Shown here one piece after another: positions 11,371 to 21,283 of a stretch of 64,000 bases of DNA; within the stretch, counting starts at the first letter, position 1, and each line of letters starts with the position of its first letter. This DNA comes from Molanna angustata (lineage: Eukaryota; Arthropoda; Insecta; Trichoptera; Molannidae). The stretch is from assembly GCA_963576475.1 (NCBI GenBank), contig OY754982.1:19204217-19268216 (forward strand), in the 5' to 3' direction. The notes below the pieces were generated by a model. The model was given only the letters and a program-made list of their open reading frames with translations. It ran no database searches and was not told the DNA's origin. A program made the translations under genes and the position numbers.

Positions 11371-11645
11371 TTTTTCTGGTGCCCTGTTAACACAGAAGAG
11401 GTTAGACACCACGGACATTGAAGATGCTCCACAGTTCTGAAGCCCGTCCATTCCATAATATAAAGCAGCCAGGACATCTGTCCCCTTCCATTACCTCGCC
11501 GACCTTCTTTCTATCTTGCCCTCTAGTATTAGTTGAAGCAACCGGTATATTTCTTACCTCATTGTGTGACCTAGATATGCGATCTTTTGGACATTTATTG
11601 TAGACAGGAGTTGCCTATTTGTTCTGGCTCGACTAAACACTTTTA
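11371..11645 (-). pseudogene. decayed LINE ORF2 C-terminal fragment (RTE-like)
   Basis: This segment is similar in order and wording to the better-preserved minus-strand fragment at 18448-18940: the TGAAGCCCGTCCATTCCATAAT block, CAGGACATCTGTCCCCTTCC, CTTGCCCTCTAGTATTAGTTG and CTCATTGTGTGACCTAGATATG. On the minus strand it corresponds to the YLGHIMR to WLRNIMEW part of that peptide, with indels and stops. Confidence 0.6.
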
Positions 11646-11802
11646 TACCCATACATTTAGAAAAAGAAGATTCGTGTATGCTAGTCTAAGGCGTCCATAT
11701 TTATCGATAGTGTTTATAGTTTGTTCAAGAATTGTTGATTGCTTTACTAAATATGTGTATGGCGCACAACGAAAGTACAATTTATAATTTATTATACTTT
11801 AA

Positions 11803-12020
11803 AGGTGTCTGTAAGAGGATTTCCACCAACTAACGTGTCTGCAAATGTAAGACGTAATTTCTTGTTATATTCCGCAGAGAAAATAAAAAAAGCTATGTTC
11901 TAAGACATGTTTGGGTATCAATTTTCTACGACCTTGATATCTGTTATCTGTCAAGGCCACCGCGACTCAGGGTTCCTAGTAGCTAATCGTTGCTATCTGT
12001 TTTGGTGTACTTTCACATAT
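11803..12020. repeat. dispersed repeat, copy 1 (partner at 36860)
   Basis: It shares an ordered set of blocks with 36860-37085: TTTCCACCAAC, TGTCTG followed by AAATGT-x-TAAGACGT-AATTTC, and ACTCAGGGTT followed by a CTATCTG/TTACCTG block. The family is not identified and no termini can be drawn. Confidence 0.45.
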
Positions 12021-12149
12021 AAAAAAAAAATCAGCCATTTTACTATGACCTAAGTCTGGCGGTCACGAACCCTTGAAATATATTTACGTAGTTATTTTTA
12101 CGTGAATTGCATAATTTATCTAAAATTTCCACTTTGTGAAGGAAATAAT

Positions 12150-12420
12150 ATTAAAATTCATCATCATCACCATCATTGGCCCTACAGCCCGTTGTGGTCC
12201 TTGGCTTCCTTCAGAATCTGTCGCCATTCCTCCCTGCACTCTGCGGCCCTCTTCCAGTTGGTAAGGCCCAGCGCTCGTATATCAGCCACCACATCGTCCA
12301 GCCATCTCATTTTTGGTCTGCCTCTGCTTCTTCTTCCGTCTGGTGTGGTGTTTAAAACCTTGTTGGGTGAACGATTATCACTCATCCTATGGATATGGCC
12401 CAACCATTGCAGTCTTCTTA
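12150..12420 (-). pseudogene. LINE ORF2 C-terminal fragment with GATGAT tail
   Basis: On the minus strand 73 codons (12403-12182) read GHIHRMSDNR ... GRRSRGRPKMRWLDDV ... TNWKRAA ... WRQILKEAKDHNGL, then stop. This is the C-terminal thumb/tail seen in RTE-like and related LINEs. An ATGATGGTGATGATGATG tail follows directly. It is 5'-truncated. The fragments at 24815 and 32185 belong to the same tail type. Confidence 0.7.
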
Positions 12421-13329
12421 TTTAAATAAACTGTACAATTTTAGGTTCGCCAGACAGTGCATTTTATTCGTGGTTGAATTGTCTGCTCCCCACTCCATTT
12501 TCGTAAAATATTAAAATTAGTAAAGGTTTTCCCCATCGAAATCGGCCATAAGCATAATTCCTGGTACTTACTTCATCCTCTTAGATTACAATATCTTTGT
12601 GCTTTTTTATTTGTGATACTTTCATATTATGTATTTATATGATACGAATATCTTCTAATCTGGATGTTTCTTTGTACAAAACCTATTTCTCGTTATTGTT
12701 TTAAGGATTTCGATTCAATCAATTATTTATTTAACATTGTATCCGGGCCCATTGATATACTTAGTCCGGAGATAAATTGAAAACAAACAAGAATTTTCCG
12801 ATGAATCAACAAAAGCCCCACGACTGAACGGTGCTCAGGGAAAAATCTTAAGTCTATTTATTCTGTTTAATAGAAAAAAATATTACCAATTTATCTTGGG
12901 GGATTTTTACTCTACGCCTAAGCCACGGCCGCCGTCGAGAGAATTGTTAAGAAGAATAAAGGCCGTTTAAATTATTTCGTCTCGTTTTGAAGATCTAAAT
13001 CTATGACCCACTAAATTTTTCATATCTTTTTGAATAGTGACTTCCTATCCTTAATCTTCGTCTATCCTAGTCTTACGCAATATCGTTTTTTATATATTCT
13101 TAGAAATCATAAACCTCGAAATATAGAATATCCCGTCCTGGCGAGGTCGGGGATTACTAACATTTAATGGAAATATAAGGAAAAATCGAATAGATCAATC
13201 AATAGATGTCGATTTATGTTATGGTTGGGTTTCTTTTCATGTTTTTCTTCCTTTAATTATAGTAAACAACATACCTAACTTCAATATATACTAAAATAAT
13301 TTGAAGTTTTCACTTTTTGGCTATGGACC
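12421..13329. other. unassigned sequence
   Basis: No gene or recognisable element was seen. The composition is ordinary for the window. Confidence 0.4.
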
Positions 13330-14720
13330 CGTGTTTTTAGGTATCAATTTCTCAATGAGTTTCATGTACAAAGTGCATGCTGTGAGTTTTGTCGTGATGC
13401 TTTCGTGTATATGCCGTAAACTGTATGCTGTGCATAAAAAATTGAAAACAGACCAAACTTAAAGACCGATGAACTTCATATTGATTCCATATGTGTGAAG
13501 TACATTAATTTACTTGGAGCTGATTAGATTTCCATATTTTCTTGGACAACTGTACATTTTTACTCTCCACACTATGGAATAGTGGAGAGTCATGATTTCA
13601 CAATTTTAAAGCGTATTTTTTTACATAAATTTCTCAACGGGTATCATGTAGAGATTGCACACTGTAAGTTTCGTCGTGATGTGTTTGTACGTATGGCGTA
13701 CGGCGTATGGCGTTCGGCGTACGGAAATATCCTTTTTGTGTTCCCTCTACAGCCCAAACTATAAGTCCGAACGACTTCATATTTACATCATATGTGTAAA
13801 GTGCATAGACCTACTGCTGATTGGTTTACCATAGAAATCCGTTAATTTCGTCTCTATGATTTCATCTGTCCGAATTTTCAAAATGCTCTCACGGTCTGGA
13901 AAATCGAATTTTTTGTATACTGTTTGAAATTTCGATACAACAAAAATACACTCATCAAAAATGCATTCAAGGATTTTCAAAATTTAAAGATAAAAATCTA
14001 TTGTTTGCCGTATCAATGTGAAATAAATTTCATATTTGTATGAAAAATGTATATAACATAAGTAAAATAGCTTCTATAAGGGAAAATTGAGTGATTAACT
14101 TCATATTGATATTGTATGTGTCTCTATAGAAAAGTGTATTTTTTACTCTCCACTTATATCTTCCTCAAGGGGTAGGCAGTGAGAACCGAATACCGCATTT
14201 TTCTATCTAGACACATACATCGCCTCATCAACATTTATACTTAAAATTTCTCAACAGGTATCATGTATAAAATACATACTATGAGTTTCATGACAATGTT
14301 TTTGTGTGTATGGTGTATTGTGAAAACTTTTGTCCTCTGGGAATCTTATTTTTGTTTAAGAATCTAATAGAAATGTACTTCATAAAAATGCATTTAGAGA
14401 TTATCAACCTTTTAAGAAGAAAAAATAAACGCTTACTATGGTGTGAAGAGTTTAGTGTCGGCCACAACCCACTCGTTTCTCTTCAATTTCATCTGTTAAA
14501 ATCGAAAAAATGCTCTCACGACCTGGAAAATTGAGATATTTTAATTTCGTTAAAATTATATATACAACATAAACAATCTACAAAAAACTGCATTCAGAGA
14601 TTGTCAACATAAAAAGAAAATTATACAACCATTTGAAAAACTGTGTTCATAATAATTTTTTCGTGAAGAGTTTCGTGATAATGTTTTTGTGTGTATGGTG
14701 TACCCAGGCGATGTAATAAA
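13330..14720 (+). repeat. diverged repeated segment, about 3-4 degenerate units
   Basis: A block reading roughly ATTTCTCAA-x-GGTATCATGTA-x-AA-x-TGCATACTGTGAGTTTCGT-x-ATG-x-TTT-x-TGT-x-TATGGCGTA occurs near 13345, 13628 and 14243, with a partial copy near 14655. A companion block (GACTTCATATTGAT-x-CATATGTGT) occurs near 13470, 13770 and 14095. ACTCTCCAC words mark some junctions. Spacing is irregular (about 280-600 bp), so these are old duplications rather than a clean array. Confidence 0.5.
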
Positions 14721-15418
14721 GTTGCAAAAATAAACTGTTTTTTATTTCAAAAACGTATCTACCTATCTTTTGAGGGATCTGGTTAAAGATGCTCAAAATT
14801 TACTATTGGGATTTTAATAGATATGAGGGCAAGTGTGGTCAACCAGCGGAATCAAAAACATTCACGTTTACCCATATAATATTCTATGACATCTTAATAT
14901 ACTACTGAATTCCTTGAATTATATCCGTGATATGGGAAAACATGTATGGTTTCCATTAAATAGACAAAAAATATTTGGTATTGAATTTCTTAATATATCT
15001 AATATTCTTAGGCAAGCCAAGATTTTCGGCTTCTATAAGCAATTCCGCTACTGCCAGAACCTACTCGTTTTTAAATGAATTTCCACAATTGCACGACTGT
15101 ATCTTAGATTATTTGTCGAACATAATATCACCATGTTGGCTAATACACAGATTGTCAACAAACTATGTTGAACTGTTTGGTTGTTAATGTCTTTGAATTA
15201 CAATGAGACTCGGTTACCTGCGGTTTTTATTAGTCCTCAAGGTCGTTCTGAATAATTGATGTGACGGCGGTGTCTGATTTAGTGTTGCCACTACGTACAA
15301 CTGGCGCCAGAATATATTATTTTAATTATATATTGAGAATATCTTTAATAATTATATATACAATTTGATGCATAAAATACAATCGAATTGGGATGTTTCT
15401 TTACTAATAATATTTGAA
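14721..15418. other. unassigned; contains half of the 98-bp hairpin repeat
   Basis: 14825-14876 (GAGGGCAAGTGTGGTCAACC, then AGCGGAATCAAAAACA and a TTTACCCATA loop) matches the left arm and loop of the hairpin at 34332-34429. The right arm is absent. Nothing else was recognised. Confidence 0.45.
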
Positions 15419-15655
15419 TTGCAAAAGACGCATGAAAGTAGAATAAATGCTGTGGAAATGAGATCACTAAGAAGAGTATGTAATATAACGATATATATTA
15501 TGATAGAATAAAAAATGAGGACATAAGGAGGGAATGCAAGATGAAGAAGAGTATTATAAGTAAAATGAAAGTGAATTCCTTGAGGTAGTTTGGACATATT
15601 GAAAGAATGAATGACGAACGACTGTCCAAAAAAATATACATTCATTAAGTTTCTA
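15419..15655 (+). pseudogene. decayed LINE RT C-terminal fragment
   Basis: Plus-strand translation across several stops gives THESRINAVEMRSLRRVCN, then an N-x-MRT stretch, KMKVNS and a degraded W-x-GHIERMND-x-RLSKKIY. This is the order of a widespread insect LINE ORF2 tail. Several in-frame stops mark it as an old relic. The opposite-strand frame over 15352-15729 is a shadow. Confidence 0.6.
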
Positions 15656-15816
15656 ATAAATATGATTAATAGTGAAATATATTTTTTTCTTAGATTCATT
15701 AGATTTGGAAGATTTTTTTTCCATCTCATTATGTTTTAAACACAAATATTTTAATAATGGCAGATGCTTCTTAGATAGTAATATTTCTTAAAATAAAAAG
15801 TAAAAATAAAAATTGA

Positions 15817-15852
15817 TGAGATGGGTAGTGGCAGAGTGGTTAGCGCGCCATA
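15817..15852 (+). mobile_element. SINE family 1 head fragment
   Basis: GATGGGTAGTGGCAGAGTGG followed by TTAGCGCGCC matches the first part of the tRNA-like head. It stops before the anticodon region. Confidence 0.6.
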
Positions 15853-17092
15853 CCATATATTATACTACCATTCCCCAAAATGTACAATATCCCCTAATTA
15901 CTATTTCATATGTGCTATGTTAACTTTGTAATATTGTGTGCTATATTTAGTGCATAAATTGTATATGCTTTTATGCCCTACATCTACATATAATACATTT
16001 GATTTGGTGTATGTTGCATAAGGTAAACTTAATATTCCAATATATTATGGTTATATTATTTGTTAAGGTAGGTATGTTTTTATTATTGTTTTAAAAATGT
16101 TCAAGAAAACTTTTACAACTTATCTTTCGATAGCATTTCCTCGTTGTCGTATTTTATATACATATTTTATATACATATTTTATAAAAACAATAAATGATA
16201 ATTAATTACCGAAGTATTGGCAGTGATCGATGATATATTTTGTCCCATTAATCAATTTGTTTTTCTCCAGAATAAATTTTTGAGTGGATGGTGGACATAT
16301 TCAGCTGGCTATTGTAATTAGAAGCACATTATTTAAATGCTATAGTCCGTTTTTGTGCTTTTTGCTTTGTTTAGGGTAGATGATAAACGAGCGTTACAAA
16401 CGCCGAGTCGAATTTATTGTATGCGATTTGGTTGAAAATACTAACTGTCCATTTAAATGTTATAGTACAAAATGAATAATTATAATATAGCTGTTTTTTT
16501 AGATTATCTTTCTTATTGAATATAATTATGAAAAAGATATGTCTAGCACGGAGCGGTTGCATTTACCAGTGCACATACTCTTTGTAAGTGAAAATTGCAG
16601 ATTTCAATATCATTTCAATATAATTAGTACTTATAATTTTTTATGTTATTCATGCGTTATCGGGAAGATTTCTGAATCATTATTTTTGTTTATTTCTTTC
16701 ATGTCTCATAAATGAGTTTATGAAAAATGATCTACTAATAATTTATTCTACGATCTGGTGGCGGAAAAAAGCCTACCTACTTGTTTTACTAATTACAGAT
16801 ATCACAGATTATTTACAGAATTCAACGTGACAATAACCTTAAATTTAAACACACACACATTTTCCATGACTCCATAGAAACTTACCGTAAACAAATAGAT
16901 ATTTTTCAACCCAGTTCCCTAACTCCTTTAAACAAGCTCTATCCTTCACACTATTAATCCCTCCTTTTCCCTATTTTATTCTCATTATGTATTGTATTTT
17001 TTTATCAATGTTTTTTTTTCTCTTTTTATTGTTATTCTTTTACCTACTGATCAGCATACGTGTTTAAATATTTTTATTTCATTTTTTTAATG
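15853..17092. other. unassigned sequence
   Basis: No gene was recognised. A CCCTATTTTATTCTCATTATGTATTGTATT stretch near 16970 resembles LINE 3' UTR ends but has no diagnostic peptide. Confidence 0.35.
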
Positions 17093-17306
17093 CGAAGAAA
17101 ACATTATTGGCTTGTACAAATTTTAATTAAAAAAAATGCATATGTCCTTGTCAAACAAGTACATATACATATTCCTAAGTTCCCTAAAATAAGCATAAAT
17201 GCTTGTGCTATAGGTAAACGAAATCGATCGAGGCAGGATTCGAACTCGCGACCACTGGATTATTATTAGCCCAGCGCGCTAACCGCTCTGCCATCGACCC
17301 ATCTAA
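17093..17306 (-). mobile_element. tRNA-derived SINE, family 1, full-length copy
   Basis: Minus strand: GGGTCGATGGCAGAGCGGTT, AGCGCGCTGGGCTAATAATAATCCAG (a 3-base expansion in the anticodon loop), B box GCGAGTTCGAATCC, then the family body and an A-rich tail near 17093-17130. The loop expansion alone rules out a working tRNA. Confidence 0.8.
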
Positions 17307-18104
17307 ATACCACCATATCTTACCACACAATTTACAAAGCTGTAGTTTTTTTTGAAATAAAATAAATGAATAAATAAAAAAAACGTTAGTGTCGCAGTCT
17401 ACCATCCCTCTAGTCTGTTTATAGGCTTTTAAACAAATAAATAAACCGTTTACTTGTTGATATTATTGTTACATTACATAAAAACATACAATTTTGAACA
17501 ATAATGGACAGCAAAAAGGCTATTGCTCAGCTGCGCACTACCAGGGGGCCTACGCAATATGCCAATTTAGCGATAGAGAGAATAAGCAAAGATAACTAAA
17601 TGTATGGAAATGACAGTTGTCACGTGACAGGGCTACGCAACATGCCATTGATAAACGATACGTTATACGTTATCTTATATTCGCTGCGATTCTTTTCGAC
17701 GCCTAGCGACGGCCATACAAACTGGTTATCGTCGGTAGGCAACGTGCCATATCTCTGACGTTTGGAATGGAAAAATAACGTTTTTTCGGATAATATTGAA
17801 ACTTCATTAGCGACTAAAATTTGGTCTGGAACGTGGTATTTTGATAGACATTTGTTTTTATATTTCATTTATCATTATTTTCTCGTTGAACCTGGAAAAT
17901 TATGTGAATGTGTATTAAAATATACTCAAATATATATTTATGCATATTAAAAAAGAAGCATTATAAGCGTGAAAAAGTTGCCGTGCAAATTGATATTTTG
18001 TTTCATGATTATTGTGTTTAATATAATATTTAGGTTTTATATCGTAGAAATAGTAAACATATACTTAAAATACATTTAATTTAAATCAAATGTGTAAACA
18101 CTAT

Positions 18105-18440
18105 CGGAGAGTATCAGAGATGCCACTAATTTAATAGCATTCAAGAAGCGTCTGAAGTCACACTTTCTATCCACATAAACACAAATTCACGTCTCTTTCC
18201 CTTTATCCCTCTTCCTTTCTCCTCTCCTATCCTCCATCCAATAAACATAGTGTATCTATCTGATGTATTTTTTATTATTCTTATTTTTGTTCTTATTTAT
18301 ACATATATTATTTTTTGTTTCTTATATTTATTTTGTATTTTTAATTTATGATTGATTTATTTTATTATTTTTTTTTTCTCTATTTCTCTTTTTGTATTCT
18401 TCTATCCCTGTTACTGGCTATATTTACCATGGTGGTTGAC
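18105..18440 (+). pseudogene. LINE 3' end (CR1/Jockey-like)
   Basis: The last codons read ATNLIAFKKRLKSHFLST then stop (about 18126-18180), the standard C-terminus of CR1/Jockey-type ORF2. A C/T-rich then A/T-rich 3' UTR follows. Everything upstream is lost. Confidence 0.55.
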
Positions 18441-18447
18441 TAGTAGA

Positions 18448-18940
18448 GATTCTTCTTCTTCTTCCGGTGCCATGTCAGGAACCCCCGACGTCGGCTATCA
18501 CTCTGGCAAATCCCTCTCTGTCCTGTGCTGCTCGGAATATCTGTTCCACGGTCCTGAAGCCGGTCCATTCCATAATGTTGCGCAGCCAGGACATCTGTCT
18601 CCTTCCAGTCCCTCGGCGACCTTCTATCTTGCCCTTCAGTATTAGTTGGAGCAAGTGATACTTCTCTCCCCTCATTATGTGACCCAGATATGTGATCTTG
18701 CGGACCTTTATTGTGGACAAGAGTTTCCTGGTTGTTCTGGCTCGGCTTAAGACTTCTGAGTTCGTAACCAGATCTGTCCAAGGGATTTTGAGCATTCTGC
18801 GATGCAACCACATCTCAAAAGCTTCCAGCCTGTTCATGGTGTTAACCTTCAATGTCCAAGTCTCACAGCCATATAGCAACACAGACCACACATAGTAGAG
18901 ATTGCCTGCGGGCAATAAGTCCGCCATGTTGTGTAAATCA
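18448..18940 (-). pseudogene. LINE ORF2 C-terminal fragment (RTE-like)
   Basis: 150 minus-strand codons (18927-18475) are open and end in a natural stop. The order is LLYGCETWTLKV (start of the post-RT tail), FEMWLHRRMLKIPWTD, NSEVLSRA, YLGHIMRGEKYHLL, GRRQMSWLRNI, then an R-x-EGFARVIADV end. This matches RTE-clade-like ORF2 tails. A short 3' UTR ending in GAAGAAGAAGAA follows. It lies within the element at 17544-19216 and postdates it. The RT core is missing. Confidence 0.7.
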
Positions 18941-19216
18941 ATAAAAGTATTTTATTATTATTATTAAACACATGTATTAAAATATGCGTAAAGATTTTTT
19001 TCGAGTGTTTAATTTGCTCACTCACATTTAATCAAACAGACTGCCAACCTAATTTTAATTGAAGTCGATGGTTTTTACTTTTGGACGCCAACGACGCTGT
19101 AGCGTAGCTTATTCTTGTAATGTGTGACTTGCCTACGAAATTTATTTCGCTGATCCAATTTAAACACTCTTTTCCTGAACGAATATAAGATAACATGGCA
19201 TATTCCGTAGGCCCCC

Positions 19217-20654
19217 AGGTTCCTTATTTTAATCGTTATCCAATGCTGTCGCCCTGTAACTTCAACTTACGTATGTGAAGAAGTAGTCTTTTGTATCGTT
19301 CTCTTCCCGTATCAAGAATAGTGGGTACCAACTTGTAGAGTATCATATCACCACACCACACAGGTGCGGGCTGTCCAACGGATTGTCTTGGTGTTTCCCA
19401 TTTTTCATCGCTCTCTTCCGAGTTCTCTCTCCTTTCCCATTTCCCATCCCTCCCGACCTCTTCCGGATTGCTCGCCTCGCCGTGCTACGAACATAACACC
19501 CCCCCTCCCCTCACTTAGCATTTTATATTATTCATGGAAATTTATATTGTGCGCGTGTTAATATTTTACCAGCGTCCTCCACAATAACCGCCCGCCTACC
19601 TGTCCCGTGAATCTCCGTTGACAAAGGCGGTGCGGCCAATGGATATCTGGGATTTATTTCGTACCCCTAAATTGGTAATTCACTCGCCTATTTTTGTCGC
19701 TACAAAAGGCATGTTGTAATATAACACACCCTTTATCGTGCGTATGATTTTTGATTTTATTACTTGAAGGCGTTAAGTATAGGCTTGAGCTGTGCAAACT
19801 AAATGAACCTAGTGAAGATACCTACTTCTTTACCGTTTAAAACTGACTGAAACTGTTTTTATGATTTTAATACAAATGTGACTGGTATATGTAATGTTTG
19901 GAATTATTGTAGTTGTTGTGCGGATACAGATGGCTTAGTAATGAACCTGTAATTTTTTTGCTTCTCTTTTTCGTTGTAATTTTTTTTCCTTCCTCAATTG
20001 ATTGTTCCTACTAAAATGAACCTTAAAAAGTTTTAATACATAATTAGTTATTTAAAATACCTACCTTTTAAAATACTATTATAAACTATTGGTTCTATAT
20101 ATCAATAAAAAAAAAATAGAAAAAATAATCGTAAAAGGATTTTATATTTTTTTGCATTAATTATGATTCCAGATAATATGATTTTTTTAATAGTTACAGG
20201 TGCATATTTCCAAAAAGAGTTTTGTAACAATTGCGTATTCTATTACAAACAAGAGTTTGTAATTTATCACGAAAAGTAATATGTGTAATTAATCACAACT
20301 AAAACGTTATGTATAAATAATTAGACTTGTGTATCATATATTTAAAAAAAATAAAATATACACTTTTGAAAACAATGACGATGTCAATTTCATTGGTTTG
20401 ATATTGAATATAGATAAAGCTTTACACTATTGCCAAATTGATCAGTACCATTATTATTTGTGCGAATATACGAAGTAAGGAACAAAGCTCGATTTAAGAA
20501 GCATGTTTGTCTACTTCACGAAAAAAACGTGAACATTCTTAAAAAATGTACTTTAATAATGTATATGAATTGAAAAATTTACATCAATCAATATACAAAA
20601 TAGTCATATTGTGTATTTCAATGTTATAATGAGTTATATCTGTTCAAGCATATA
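19217..20654. other. unassigned sequence
   Basis: A C-rich patch lies near 19370-19660, otherwise AT-rich. The short frame at 19364-19561 is low-complexity serine/proline and is not called. Confidence 0.4.
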
Positions 20655-21283
20655 ATATACTAGTAAAACCCGGCAGACGTTGTCCTGCCTGTTTAATTAT
20701 ATAAATCCAAATATACAATAATGGTTGATCGGTATGTTTCCTTTTTATTATTAAACATTCATATCTAGATTCGCTAATTATAATTCCGTATTCTTTTCTC
20801 TTCCACCCCTACAGATCTTTCGTCCCTATTCATTCATTCATTTATAATTTTATTTAATTATTCTAACAAATATACGTGAACCTTTGGCATTATACCAGTT
20901 TTATATAATATACCATTTTATATTTGGTTACGTATATAGGATTTTTTTCTCATTATTTTTTTATTTATGAATTTATTTATTTACTAACTTATTTATTTCT
21001 TTATTCGTTTATTTACTTATTCAATCAATGATTTATTTATTTATTTATATGCTAATTTTAATCTTTAAACCTTCTCGTGTACGCTATGAACAAACCAACT
21101 AAGAATCAATTCAATAGGATTTTTTTTTGTTAGATATCGAATAAATAAATAAATAAATTATAATGCATAAACCTTCTCCTGTATGAGCTGAACAAATTCC
21201 CAAAGTTTCATCGCAATCGGATGGTTGGTTTAGGAGTTCATCGCGAACAAACAAATATACGTAAATCCATTTTTATATATATA
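20655..21283 (+). mobile_element. interspersed repeat bordering the satellite
   Basis: It begins CTAGTAAAACCCGGCAGACG TTGTCCTGCC and ends with a TTCATCGCAATCGGATGGTT block, GTTTAGGAGTTCATCGCGAA, CAAACAAATATACG and TTTATATATATAGAT. These start and end words recall widespread arthropod repeats thought to be LINE-derived (from memory, not checked). The right end runs without a break into the first 99-bp unit, whose junction word TATATAGATG is the same. Confidence 0.5.

Larger units (their letters stand above)
17544..19216. mobile_element. 1.67-kb inverted-repeat DNA element with subterminal repeats
   Basis: The left end GGGGGCCTACGCAATATGCCA (17544-17564) is mirrored by the right end at 19196-19216 with one mismatch. 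Inside the left end the word CTACGCAAYATGCCA recurs at 17633 and, as GTAGGCAACGTGCCA, at 17734, as expected of subterminal transposase-binding sites. There is no transposase. The interior carries later LINE fragments (18105-18440 and 18448-18940). No clear target duplication flanks it, so the superfamily is open; the CA-GGGGG start would suit hAT. Confidence 0.6.

Noticed and set aside
12182..12403. Host gene encoding a 73-aa protein
   Set aside because: The peptide is the standard LINE ORF2 tail and is followed by a GATGAT tail; similar fragments occur elsewhere in the window.
15352..15729. 125-aa hydrophobic minus-strand frame as a membrane protein
   Set aside because: It is the antisense shadow of a decayed plus-strand LINE tail; hydrophobicity comes from A-rich sense sequence.
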